Source: Streptomyces phaeolivaceus
Lineage (GTDB): Bacteria; Actinomycetota; Actinomycetes; Streptomycetales; Streptomycetaceae
Assembly: GCF_009184865.1 (NCBI RefSeq)
Contig: NZ_CP045096.1
Coordinates: 4,526,001-4,590,000, forward strand
DNA length: 64,000 nucleotides
Reading direction: 5' to 3'
The notes beneath the pieces are model-generated. The model saw only the letters and a program-made list of their open reading frames with translations. It did not search any database and was not told where the DNA came from. Positions 26,320 through 34,489 of the stretch are shown here, in pieces. Numbering within the stretch: position 1 is the stretch's first letter; each line of letters begins with the position of its first letter. The position numbers and the translations under genes are program-made.

Positions 26320-26607
26320 TCAGACCGTGGTGGGCCCCTGCGGTGGCCCCCGCCGCTTCGGTCTGCGCAGCCCCGCCCCCGTCAGCCGCCGCAGCAGCTC
26401 CTTCGAGCCGACCTCCACGGCGCCCGCCCGTACGACCTCGACGTACCGGTGGGACGGGATGTCGTAGTGGTCGCGCTCGAAGGCGCGCTCGGGGATGTTC
26501 AACTCCCGCGCGAAGGCGTGCAGTTCGTCGAAGGACGCGTCGCTGACCAGGTGTGACCACATCCGCCCGTGCCCCGGCCAGGTGGGCGGGTCTATGTAGA
26601 GGGTCAC
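26320..26607 (-). CDS. DUF4031-family protein
   Basis: This 95-residue protein starts at a GTG (VTLYIDPPTWPGHGRMWSHL) and continues SDASFDELHAFARELNIPERAFERDHYDIP, the hallmark of DUF4031 proteins. Function is unknown. The GTG overlaps the stop of the upstream gene in a GTGA, so the two genes are translationally coupled. Frames extending further upstream are shadows of that gene. The C-terminus is basic (RRPKRRGPPQG). Confidence 0.85.
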   Translation of the reverse strand: MTLYIDPPTWPGHGRMWSHLVSDASFDELHAFARELNIPERAFERDHYDIPSHRYVEVVRAGAVEVGSKELLRRLTGAGLRRPKRRGPPQGPTTV

Positions 26608-27023
26608 GTGGCCGACGCCCCGCCGGACGAACGGCCGGACGCCTCGCCCAGCGCGCCGAGCGCCGCGACCCGCACCCCCGCCTTGTGGCACACCCACTGC
26701 GGATCGGGGCCCAGCTCCGGTTCCACGTCGAGCGCGTGCGGGTCGTCGGCGCCGCAGACCGGGCAGAGGGGCCAGCGTCCGTACCGTTCGAGCAGCGCGT
26801 CCTGCACGTCCTGGGCGACGAGCCCGGCGACGTACGCCGCCCCGTCCGGCCACTGCTCGACCCACCACCGGCGCTGTACGACGGATTCCTCGACCATCGA
26901 CACGACGTCCGCCTCGGCGACCTCGCCGGACACCAGATCGGCGAGCACGAGGGCACGGGCGCCGTGCAACGCCTGCTCAAGAGGGCTCACGGGATCACTG
27001 CCATGGTCACTGCCGGTACTCAT
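26604..27023 (-). CDS. Hypothetical protein coupled to DUF4031 gene
   Basis: This 139-residue protein reads MSTGSDHGSDPVSPLEQALH with a helical N-terminal half (LVLADLVSGEVAEADVVSMVEESVV). Its C-terminal half carries a possible metal-binding pair CPVCGADDPHALDVE and a single later Cys-His (WVCHKAG). The zinc-ribbon character is weak. It overlaps the DUF4031 gene by 4 nt and is divergent from the MurR-type regulator. I do not recognise the family. Confidence 0.7.
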   Translation of the reverse strand: MSTGSDHGSDPVSPLEQALHGARALVLADLVSGEVAEADVVSMVEESVVQRRWWVEQWPDGAAYVAGLVAQDVQDALLERYGRWPLCPVCGADDPHALDVEPELGPDPQWVCHKAGVRVAALGALGEASGRSSGGASAT

Positions 27024-27060
27024 GGGTCCATTGTGCGGCCCTTGACCACACCCCCGGACA

Positions 27061-27073
27061 GAAAATATCTTTC
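27061..27073. promoter_or_regulatory. Candidate MurR/RpiR operator
   Basis: gaaaatatctttc is a gaaa-N5-tttc inverted repeat lying 5 bp before the GTG of the regulator gene. A second loose repeat (gaaaat ... attttc, out to about 27109) brackets the start codon. RpiR-family regulators commonly bind such motifs; this is an inference from position and symmetry. Confidence 0.45.
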
Positions 27074-27078
27074 AAGAT

Positions 27079-28032
27079 GTGAGCGATGACGTGAAGGAAA
27101 TTTTCGCACCGGCGTCCACGCCACCAGGATCGCCGGGGCCACCGGCACCCCCCGCCCCCGCCGCCCTCGCGGCGAAGGTGCGGACGCTGGCACCCTCCAT
27201 GACCCGCTCGATGCAGCGCGTCGCGGAGGCCGTGGCGAGCGACCCGGCGGCCTGTGCCGCGCTCACCGTCACCGGACTCGCCGAGCTGACCGGCACCAGC
27301 GAGGCCACGGTCGTCCGCACGGCCCGCATCCTCGGTTACCCCGGGTATCGCGATCTGCGGCTCGCCCTCGCCGGTCTCGCCGCCCATCAGCAGTCGGGCC
27401 GCGCGCCGTCGGTCACGGCCGACATCGCGGTCGACGACCCGCTGCCCGACGTGGTCGCCAAGCTCGCGTACGACGAGCAGCAGACCCTCGCGGACACGGC
27501 GGCCGGGCTGGACATGGCCCAGCTCGGCGCGGCGGTCGCCGCGCTCGCCGGGGCCCGCCGCATAGACATCTACGGCGTCGGGGCGTCCGGGCTGGTCGCC
27601 CAGGACCTCACCCAGAAGCTGCTGCGCATAGGGCTGATAGCCCACGCCCACAGCGACCCGCACCTCGCCGTCACCAACGCCGTGCAGCTGCGCGCGAAGG
27701 ACGTGGCGATAGCGATCACCCACTCCGGCTCGACGGGCGACGTCATCGAGCCGCTGCGGGTGGCCTTCGACCACGGGGCCACGACGATCGCGATCACCGG
27801 ACGGCCGGACGGACCGGTGTCCCAGTACGCCGACCACGTCCTGACCACGTCCACCGCGCGCGAGAGCGAGCTGCGGCCGGCCGCGATGTCGTCCCGGACG
27901 AGCCAGCTGCTGGTGGTGGACTGCCTGTTCATCGGGGTCGCGCAACGGACGTACGAGTCGGCGGCACCGGCCCTGTCCGCGTCGTACGAGGCGCTGGCAC
28001 ACCGGCATCGGATCGGCGGGCCGTCGCGGTAG
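27079..28032 (+). CDS. MurR/RpiR-family transcriptional regulator
   Basis: This 317-residue regulator has an N-terminal RpiR helix-turn-helix (MTRSMQRVAEAVASDP ... GLAELTGTSEATVVRTARILGYPGYRDLR). Its C-terminal SIS sugar-phosphate-binding domain (IDIYGVGASGLVAQDLTQKL, AIAITHSGSTGDVIEPLRVA, IAITGRPDGPVSQYADHVL) uses serines of the HSGST loop to bind phosphosugars. It lies 58 bp before murQ, so it probably senses MurNAc-6-P and represses murQ and itself. A Pro-rich segment of about 25 residues precedes the HTH. The GTG start has no clear ribosome site, and a GTG at 27091 is an alternative. Confidence 0.88.
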   Translation: MSDDVKEIFAPASTPPGSPGPPAPPAPAALAAKVRTLAPSMTRSMQRVAEAVASDPAACAALTVTGLAELTGTSEATVVRTARILGYPGYRDLRLALAGLAAHQQSGRAPSVTADIAVDDPLPDVVAKLAYDEQQTLADTAAGLDMAQLGAAVAALAGARRIDIYGVGASGLVAQDLTQKLLRIGLIAHAHSDPHLAVTNAVQLRAKDVAIAITHSGSTGDVIEPLRVAFDHGATTIAITGRPDGPVSQYADHVLTTSTARESELRPAAMSSRTSQLLVVDCLFIGVAQRTYESAAPALSASYEALAHRHRIGGPSR

Positions 28033-28090
28033 GCGGAACGACGACATCCGCCGTGGCACATCAGCACGACACCGCACGGAATGAGCAGCC

Positions 28091-29125
28091 ATGCCCAACA
28101 CGTCCCCCTCCACCGCCTCCTCATCCGCCACCCCGCCCTCCCCCTCCCCTCCCTCCTCCCCCTCCCCTCCCTCCTCTCCCTTCCCCCTCTCCAACCACCT
28201 CTCCGTGCGGGCCGAGTTGGAGTCGTTGACGACGGAGGCGTTCCGCCCGGAGCTGGCCGACATCGATCGGCTGCCGACGCTGGACATCGCGAAGCTGATG
28301 AACGCCGAGGACGCGACCGTGCCGACGGCGGTCGCCGTGCGGCTGCCGCAGATCGCGGCGGCGATCGACGCGATCGCGGAGCGGATGGGCCGGGGCGGCC
28401 GGCTGATCTACGCGGGCGCGGGCACGGCCGGGCGGCTGGGGGTCCTGGACGCGTCCGAGTGCCCGCCGACGTTCAATACGGCGCCGTCACAGGTCGTGGG
28501 CCTGATCGCGGGCGGTATCGAGGCCATGGTCACCTCGATCGAGGGGGCGGAGGACTCGGCGGAGCTGGCGCGGGCCGACCTCGACGCGCTGGGGCTGACG
28601 GCCGACGACACGGTGGTGGGTGTGTCGGCGTCGGGGCGCACGCCGTACGCGGTGGGCGCGGTGGAGCACGCGCGGGCGGCCGGCGCGCTGACGGTGGGCC
28701 TGTCCTGCAACGCGGCCAGCGCGCTCGCGGCGGCGGCGGATCACGGGATCGAGATCGTCGCGGGGCCCGAACTGGTCACCGGCTCGACCCGGCTCAAGGC
28801 GGGCACGGCCCAGAAGCTGGTGCTGAACATGCTCTCGACGATCACGATGATCAGGCTGGGCAAGACGTACGGGAACCTGATGGTGGACGTGCGCGCGACC
28901 AACGACAAGCTCCGGGCGCGCTCCCACCGCATCGTCGCGCTCGCCACGGGCGCGACGGACACCGAGATCGAAACGGCCCTCACCGCCACCAACGGCCAGG
29001 TCAAGAACGCCATCCTCACTATCCTGAGCGGCGTCGACGCCTCCACGGCGGCGCGCCTGCTGACAGCGAACGAGGGCCACCTACGAGCGGCCCTGGCCGC
29101 GGCGACGACGGGTTCGCCGGGCTGA
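28091..29125 (+). CDS. murQ: N-acetylmuramic acid 6-phosphate etherase MurQ
   Basis: This enzyme cleaves the lactyl ether of MurNAc-6-P to give GlcNAc-6-P and D-lactate in cell-wall recycling. The 344-residue SIS-fold protein contains LIYAGAGTAGRLGVLDASECPPTF, which includes the catalytic Glu region, VGVSASGRTPYAVGAVE, GLSCNAASAL and the signature NMLSTITMIRLGKTYGNLMV. The first about 35 residues are an almost pure Pro/Ser run that would be dispensable; the conserved enzyme begins near LSVRAELESLTTEAF. GlcNAc-6-P then feeds nagA, which is also in this window. Confidence 0.92.
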   Translation: MPNTSPSTASSSATPPSPSPPSSPSPPSSPFPLSNHLSVRAELESLTTEAFRPELADIDRLPTLDIAKLMNAEDATVPTAVAVRLPQIAAAIDAIAERMGRGGRLIYAGAGTAGRLGVLDASECPPTFNTAPSQVVGLIAGGIEAMVTSIEGAEDSAELARADLDALGLTADDTVVGVSASGRTPYAVGAVEHARAAGALTVGLSCNAASALAAAADHGIEIVAGPELVTGSTRLKAGTAQKLVLNMLSTITMIRLGKTYGNLMVDVRATNDKLRARSHRIVALATGATDTEIETALTATNGQVKNAILTILSGVDASTAARLLTANEGHLRAALAAATTGSPG

Positions 29126-29420
29126 GGTTGCCCGCCTTCCACGCTTCCCAGCCCTCTCGCGCCTTCCCATTCCTCGCGGTCAGCCCTCCCCTCGGCGCTC
29201 GACTGCCAGGCCCGAGGGCGCGCGGGCCGTACGCCGCTGCCCGGAGGGGGCGTGGGCGTATCGGTGGGGGCGCGCGGAGTGAATACGTAGATCAAGTACG
29301 GGAAATCGCGGACGCGGGAAACGGCGGCCTCTGCCAGCCTCGATCGTGCCGTCGCCGTCGCCGTGGGCAGCGCACCGCGCATCGCCCGCCCCGGCGCGGC
29401 CCGACCGAGGGAGTCCGAGG

Positions 29421-29654
29421 ATGTTGGCCCTGCTGGGCGTGCTGCTGTTCTTCGCCGCCTTCTTCACCCTGATCATCGGCCTGCCGAACATGCGGGGCCC
29501 GGAACGCCCGCCCCTGCCCTGGCGGATCCTGTACGGCGCCCTCCTGACCGCCCTCCTCGTCTCGGCCGGCCTGGCCTTCCGCGCGGACATAGCCCGCTGC
29601 CGCGCCGAGCCGAAGGCGAACGGCTGCGGCACATCGGACATGAACCACCCTTGA
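29421..29654 (+). CDS. Small two-helix membrane protein
   Basis: This is a 77-residue protein from ATG 29421: helix one is MLALLGVLLFFAAFFTLIIG, the middle is a Pro/Arg loop, and helix two is ILYGALLTALLVSAGLAF. A tail with two cysteines follows (RCRAEPKANGCGTSD). No function is recognised. The 295-bp gap after murQ holds nothing I can support. It opens the accessory stretch that ends near 35.4 kb. Confidence 0.6.
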   Translation: MLALLGVLLFFAAFFTLIIGLPNMRGPERPPLPWRILYGALLTALLVSAGLAFRADIARCRAEPKANGCGTSDMNHP

Positions 29655-29869
29655 GCGCCACCCCGGACGAGCTCGACGCAGCCCTACAGCGGCCCCTGAT
29701 GCACGTTGAGCTGCCGCAGTTCGACCGCCGGGCGAGCAGCGGTCACGAAATCCCTGTCGTCGTGCAGGACGACAGGGCCGTGGCGCGGGTCCGAGCCCGG
29801 CCTCGACGGGGCTGTCAGTGGGGTGTGGCACCGTGGTGGGGATTGTTGTCCCAGGGAAGGACCGAGCCC

Positions 29870-30448
29870 GTGAACCACGCTCAGCTGACCGCCCTCGGCC
29901 GTGCCCTGCGCGTGCTCGGGGAGCACGGCGAGGCACTGAACGCCGACACCCCGGACGCGCGGCTCCACGAGGTGAAGGCGGACATCAAGCGAGCGCTGGA
30001 GCTGCTGGACGAGACGGTCTCGACGGCCGCCCCCACGACCCGCTGCGCCGAGCATCCGAACGGCCCGGTGGACGAGGAGGCCCCCGACCGCTGTCTGCTC
30101 TGCGAGACCCGCCGCCGCACCGCCCGCCGCACCCAGCTCAACGACAGCTACGGCCCTCCCCGCCCCACCGGCCCCGCCACCCCGACCCCCTCCCGCTACG
30201 GCGTACGGGACGAGCGCCCCGAGCCCCAGCAGCGCTGGCTCCCCGAGGCGTGGAACGGCCAGATCTGGCAGCTCTGCGGCACCCCCCGCCGCGACCGCCG
30301 CGAGGCCGAGCTGTACCTCGCCGCGCAGCGCCGGGGCCCACGCCCCGCCCTCGCCTACCGCCTGGTCCAGGAGTTCACCGACTACGACGTCACCCGCATC
30401 TGGGGCGAGCCGGTCCGGATGGACATCGAGCCGATGGGGAACGTCTGA
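29870..30448 (+). CDS. Hypothetical protein with Cys/His cluster
   Basis: This 192-residue product comes from GTG 29870 (VNHAQLTALGRALRVLGEHG), with AAGGA about 8 nt upstream. A helical N-terminal half (VKADIKRALELLDETV) precedes a possible zinc-binding cluster C-x2-H ... CLLCETRRR, a Pro-rich linker and a C-terminal block (AWNGQIWQLCGTPRRDRREA ... LVQEFTDYDVTRIWGEPVRMD). I do not recognise it. Similar uncharacterised proteins occur in Streptomyces accessory regions near XRE/DUF397 pairs. Confidence 0.65.
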   Translation: MNHAQLTALGRALRVLGEHGEALNADTPDARLHEVKADIKRALELLDETVSTAAPTTRCAEHPNGPVDEEAPDRCLLCETRRRTARRTQLNDSYGPPRPTGPATPTPSRYGVRDERPEPQQRWLPEAWNGQIWQLCGTPRRDRREAELYLAAQRRGPRPALAYRLVQEFTDYDVTRIWGEPVRMDIEPMGNV

Positions 30449-30485
30449 GCGCCCCGGCACCCCCTCGCACCCGGCCCGCACCCGC

Positions 30486-30692
30486 TCAACACGGCAGCCG
30501 CCCCTGCGCGTTGACCCGCCGCACCCGGGCCCGCAACACCTCCGCCGGGGCGGCCTCGCGCAGCGCGTCCGGCGGGCAGTCCCACTCCCGGCCGCCGCCG
30601 ACCGGCCGCAGCCGCACATAGCCACCCTCGCGGCCCATCACCTCGCCGAGCCGCCCGTCCCGTACGTCCACGGCGTACGACCGCCGCGTCAC
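30486..30692 (-). CDS. Small hypothetical protein (second of a coupled pair)
   Basis: This 68-residue protein reads VTRRSYAVDVRDGRLGEVMG and continues with REGGYVRLRPVGGGREWDCP. It looks like a compact beta-barrel (PRC- or SH3-like). Its GTG overlaps the stop of the upstream gene in GTGA. No function is known. It forms a two-gene unit divergent from the XRE regulator, an arrangement I recall beside XRE/DUF397 systems. Confidence 0.65.
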   Translation of the reverse strand: MTRRSYAVDVRDGRLGEVMGREGGYVRLRPVGGGREWDCPPDALREAAPAEVLRARVRRVNAQGRLPC

Positions 30693-30919
30693 GTCTCCGC
30701 CGCCTTCCGCAGCACGGCGGCGAGGTTGGCGGCGACCTGAAGGTTGCAGCAGCCCAACTCAACGAGCGGGAACGGCAGTTCGCTGGCCCCGGTCACCGGG
30801 TCGACGCGCAGGGAGGGCAGCACGATGCCGACCCCGCGCAGCGCGTGGTCGAGCTGCTCCACGGCCTCCTCGGTCGACCGCACCGTGCTCCGCGCCTTCG
30901 CCGCGGCTCTGTTCTTCAC
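30689..30919 (-). CDS. Small hypothetical protein (first of a coupled pair)
   Basis: This is a 76-residue protein from GTG 30919, placed 8 nt after GGAGG. It begins VKNRAAAKARSTVRSTEEAV with a basic N-terminus and continues with helices (EQLDHALRGVGI, VELGCCNLQVAANLAAVLRKAAET). A longer frame upstream overlaps the regulator's promoter and is not credible. It is coupled to the 68-residue gene. Function is unknown. Confidence 0.62.
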   Translation of the reverse strand: MKNRAAAKARSTVRSTEEAVEQLDHALRGVGIVLPSLRVDPVTGASELPFPLVELGCCNLQVAANLAAVLRKAAET

Positions 30920-31041
30920 GTCCACTTCCTCCAAGCCTCCACGCTGGGTTTCCGATTCACCACACAGCGTGGCCGAGACGGCTCTAGCCTGGCCAGATAC
31001 CACGCCCCAACAGGGGTTCTGCTGGACAGGGAGCCACGGCC

Positions 31042-31881
31042 ATGCCCGGACCGAAGGATCTGGACCCGTCGTCATCACCCCGAGCGCTCCTGGGAGCGGA
31101 GCTGCGCCACGCGAGAGAGAAGGCGGGGCTCAGCCAGGAGGAGTTGGGCCAGCGACTGTTTGTGAGCGGCTCGTTCGTGGGCCAGTTGGAGGCGGCGGTA
31201 CGGCGTATGCAGCCCGAGATTGCCCGCCTGATCGATGTCGCCCTCGACACGGACGACTTCTTCTCGCGGAACTGCCTGGCGATGGCCAAGTCCCGCTATC
31301 CCGAGCACTTCGCAGCCGCTGCGGAGGCGGAAGCGGACGCCACTGCGATCAGGGAGTACGCGCCGACGCTGATCCCCGGCCTCGTCCAGACGCCCGCCTA
31401 CGCACGAGCCGTGAACCGTGGCTTCGCCCCAACGGCACCGGAGGCGACCATTGACGAGTGGGTCGACGGCCGAGTCGCCCGCACCCGCCTGCTCGATGAT
31501 CCAACAAAACCGCTGCTGTGGGTGGTCCTTGACGAAGCGGCGCTGCGCCGGGAGACCGGCGGCCGAGCCGTGATGGCCGAAGCCCTGAACCATGTCGCCG
31601 ACCTGGCGCGCAGGAACCGAGTCATCATGCAGGTGCTGCCCTTCAGCGCGGGTGCCCACACGGCAATGGAGGGCGCGCTGAAGCTGATGGACTTCGACGA
31701 AGCCCCGCCGCTGGTCTACTTCGAGGGCGTCCGGGTCGGGCGGTTGGAGGACGACCCGGCCCTGGTCGCCCAGCTCAAGCTCACCTTCGAACTTCTCGCC
31801 GCCGCCGCGCTCCCGCCCGAGAAGTCCCTGGCTCTGGTCGACAAGTTGGCGCAGGATTACACCCATGAGGAGCATCTCTGA
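31042..31881 (+). CDS. XRE-family regulator with DUF5753 ligand domain
   Basis: This 279-residue protein has an N-terminal Cro/C1-type HTH (LGAELRHAREKAGLSQEELG, then FVSGSFVGQLEAAVRRMQPE). It is followed by the DUF5753 domain (TLIPGLVQTPAYARAVNRGF, WVVLDEAALRRETGGRAVMAEA, QVLPFSAGAHTAMEGALKLM). This is the standard Streptomyces family paired with small DUF397 proteins, some of which affect development and antibiotic production. Its DUF397 partner overlaps the 3' end by 17 nt. It closely matches the N-terminus of the dead copy at 21896. Confidence 0.92.
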   Translation: MPGPKDLDPSSSPRALLGAELRHAREKAGLSQEELGQRLFVSGSFVGQLEAAVRRMQPEIARLIDVALDTDDFFSRNCLAMAKSRYPEHFAAAAEAEADATAIREYAPTLIPGLVQTPAYARAVNRGFAPTAPEATIDEWVDGRVARTRLLDDPTKPLLWVVLDEAALRRETGGRAVMAEALNHVADLARRNRVIMQVLPFSAGAHTAMEGALKLMDFDEAPPLVYFEGVRVGRLEDDPALVAQLKLTFELLAAAALPPEKSLALVDKLAQDYTHEEHL

Positions 31882-32071
31882 CCACGTCCTGAGCGGCGCA
31901 ATATGGCACAAGTCCAGCTACAGCGGCGGCGGCAACGGCAACTGCCTGGAGGCCTCCGTATCCCACGTCACCCACATCCCCGTACGCGACTCCAAAACCC
32001 CCCTCGGCCCGAAGCTCGTGTTCCGGGCCGAGTCCTGGTCCGCGTTCGTCGAAGAACTGAAGCGACGCTAG
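31865..32071 (+). CDS. DUF397-family small protein (partner of XRE regulator)
   Basis: This is a 68-residue DUF397 protein with the core IWHKSSYSGGGNGNCLEAS, then HIPVRDSKTPLGPKLVFRAE and SWSAFVEELKR. DUF397/BldB-like proteins are thought to act with the adjacent XRE regulator, possibly as an antitoxin-like or modulatory partner. It overlaps the regulator's end, so the two are translated together. Confidence 0.92.
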   Translation: MRSISDHVLSGAIWHKSSYSGGGNGNCLEASVSHVTHIPVRDSKTPLGPKLVFRAESWSAFVEELKRR

Positions 32072-32190
32072 CGCTGTGAACAGTGTTACCCCCGCAGGGC
32101 TCAACCCTGCCCAAAAGGCTCTGACGGTTGCCCCGTCGGCCGTGCGAGGGTGAGTCGCTCAATGAGCTTGGAACCACTGGAGGAAAAGGT

Positions 32191-33615
32191 ATGAGCCTGG
32201 CCCGGAAAAAGGACGTCATGACGGTGAAGGGGAAGATACCCCAACAGCCGCGTGTGGCTCCCTCCTCCCCCGGAACGACCGTGCAACGGATGCTCGCCCT
32301 CCAGAGCACCGCCGGGAACAGGGCCGCGGCCGAGATGGTGCGGCGTGGCGGGCTGCCGGAGGCGCAGGCACCCCATCAGCACGGTCCGGCGTGCGGGCAC
32401 CGGGAGCGGGCGGCGGTGCAGCGCTGCGCGACCGATGTCACCGTGGCGCGGGCCGAGGATGAGCACGAGCACGCTCACGACACCGGGCCGGAGGGGCAGA
32501 GCGCGTTGTTGGCCGCCGCCATGAAGTCGCCGAGCGCGGCGCTGCCCGCGTCGGTCGTGGCGAAGGCCGGGGCGTTCTACCAGAACGACGCCCTCGCCTC
32601 CACGCGCGTCCACCAGGACGTGGTGGCCCAGCGTGCCACGGAGGCCATGGGGGCCGCGGCCATGACCGTCGGCAACCACATCTTCCTCTCCGCCGGGGCC
32701 GCCGCCAGCGAGGAGCTGATCGGCCACGAACTCAGCCACGTCGACAAGAACCTCAAGGGCGTGCCCGAGACGGGCCACAACAACGGCGCCGGAGTCACCG
32801 TCACCAACCCGCGCCAGAATTCCGAACGGGACGCCGAACGGGACGGTCACGCCTACGCCGCCGGTCAACGGACCGCCCCGTCCCTCGTCGCGTCGCAGAC
32901 GGGGGCGAACGCCTCCGCCGGGCCCGTGCAGCGGATGCTGGAGGAAGGACAGTCGTCGGAGGAGGGGCGACGGATCGCCCTCCAGGACGGTCCGTCGGAA
33001 CTCAGCGGTGAGGACCACGTCGCGTCGCTGCCCGAGGACAGCGATCAAGAAGTGATCCTCCAGCGCGGCATCACGCCCACGCAGCGGAAGGCCATGGTGA
33101 AGGAGGTCATCCGCGGCTCCTTCATCAGCCTTTCGAAGATGACGGCGAAGCCCGACGAAGATGCCACGAAGCCCGACCCCGAACATGTCCGGGGATACGT
33201 GAACCAGGATAAAGACAACCCCGAAGTCGCCAAGCTCATCGAGTTCTCGACGAAGTCCCATATCGCCACCGGGTTCGCCGGGGAGGCCTCCTTCGGCATC
33301 GTGCTCACCATCAAGATCAAGAGGAAGTTCCTGGCGAAGGGCGCGACCGGTAACGAGAGCGGCTGGATCGCGCGACAGGGAGCGCCCTACGACATCGTCG
33401 GGATCGAGCGGAAGGACCAGGGGGTGGACAAACTGACCCCGCTGACCGAGGGAGAGTTCCGCGAGGTGGTCAAGAAGGAGGAGATGGCCGAGTTCCTTCT
33501 CAAGATGCAGGACCCGGCAGACAAGGCGCAGCACATGAGCGCGATCGAACCTTCGAAGAAGATGGCCGAGGTGCAAAAACTTTTCGCCTACAACAAGGCG
33601 GTGTACGGGCCCTAG
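32191..33615 (+). CDS. eCIS-associated DUF4157 protein with unknown C-terminal domain
   Basis: This 474-residue protein follows a near-perfect ribosome site (GGAGG, then AAAAGGT before the ATG). The N-terminal part carries VQRMLALQSTAGNRAAAEMV, a short motif recurring in proteins loaded into extracellular contractile injection systems. Residues about 110-240 are a DUF4157/eCIS core domain with the metallopeptidase-like GHELSHVDKNL. The remainder (about 250-474) is not recognised. It is rich in Lys/Glu and includes SHIATGFAGEASFGIVLTIK; it may be an effector or toxin domain. No sheath, tube or baseplate genes are in the window. Confidence 0.8.
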   Translation: MSLARKKDVMTVKGKIPQQPRVAPSSPGTTVQRMLALQSTAGNRAAAEMVRRGGLPEAQAPHQHGPACGHRERAAVQRCATDVTVARAEDEHEHAHDTGPEGQSALLAAAMKSPSAALPASVVAKAGAFYQNDALASTRVHQDVVAQRATEAMGAAAMTVGNHIFLSAGAAASEELIGHELSHVDKNLKGVPETGHNNGAGVTVTNPRQNSERDAERDGHAYAAGQRTAPSLVASQTGANASAGPVQRMLEEGQSSEEGRRIALQDGPSELSGEDHVASLPEDSDQEVILQRGITPTQRKAMVKEVIRGSFISLSKMTAKPDEDATKPDPEHVRGYVNQDKDNPEVAKLIEFSTKSHIATGFAGEASFGIVLTIKIKRKFLAKGATGNESGWIARQGAPYDIVGIERKDQGVDKLTPLTEGEFREVVKKEEMAEFLLKMQDPADKAQHMSAIEPSKKMAEVQKLFAYNKAVYGP

Positions 33616-33636
33616 TCCTGTGACCGGGTCGCAGCA

Positions 33637-34257
33637 CTAGGCGAACGGGTTGCCGTGACCCGGTAGCTGTCGCCCCGGCGGCAGATACCGCAGCCGCCCG
33701 CCCCGGTCGGTCACCGGCGTGAACCCGGCGGCCTGGAGCTGCGCGGTGTACCGGACGTTGCGACGCCGGGTGGCGGCGAGCCCGGCGTACACCAGCCCCA
33801 TGAGCGCGACCCAGGAGCCGACGGCGACGCCGACACCCGTGGCGCTGTCCACGAACGCCAACCCGATGCCCGCGACCAGCCCGGCGAACCCGAAACCCGC
33901 GATGACCGCCCGCTGCTTGTCGGTGTACTGATGGCCCAGGTCGAACACCATCCGCGCCTTGAGGAGTTCGAGTTCGTCGCCCACGACGGGCGGCAGCTCA
34001 CCCCCGTCCCGGGCGTCGGGATACCGCGCCCGGTTCCGCGCGGCACGCTCCCGGGCCTCGGGGTTCAGCGCGGGCACGAGACGCAGCGCCATCTTGTTGT
34101 CGACGGAGATGTTCAGGTCCACGTACTCGTACCCGAACTGCTCGGCGATGAAGGCGAGTCGGGTGAGCCCCGTCATCGTCGACATGCCGAAGACCAGCTC
34201 CACGGGCTCACCGCTCTCCATCTTCCGCAACATCTTCCGCACACGTCTCTTCCCCAC
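33637..34257 (-). CDS. Membrane protein of unknown function
   Basis: This 206-residue protein is read from the second of two adjacent GTG codons (34257), placed 6 nt after GGAGG; frames beyond lack such a site. A soluble N-terminal half (ELVFGMSTMTGLTRLAFIAE, ISVDNKMALRLVPALNPEARE) precedes two membrane helices (AVIAGFGFAGLVAGIGLAFV and VAVGSWVALMGLVYAGLAA). A soluble tail ends GRLRYLPPGRQLPGHGN. I do not recognise it. It is convergent with the DUF4157 gene. Confidence 0.7.
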   Translation of the reverse strand: MGKRRVRKMLRKMESGEPVELVFGMSTMTGLTRLAFIAEQFGYEYVDLNISVDNKMALRLVPALNPEARERAARNRARYPDARDGGELPPVVGDELELLKARMVFDLGHQYTDKQRAVIAGFGFAGLVAGIGLAFVDSATGVGVAVGSWVALMGLVYAGLAATRRRNVRYTAQLQAAGFTPVTDRGGRLRYLPPGRQLPGHGNPFA

Positions 34258-34489
34258 CACGCACCTCCGAGGCTCAAGCTCCCAGCTTCGAGCCCTCTTT
34301 TCAAGGAATGGGAGGCGGGCCTCAACCCACCCTCCCACCCGGTGAGTTGACTTGACGCGTTCGACTTGCCACACACGGTGACGATGCTGGTACCGTTCCC
34401 GGAGACAAATCAGCCCCCGCCAGATGCAGCGAACATCTGAAACGGGGGCCTGACCTACGAGATCGCCGTCTGACAAGGAGACCGATCCC

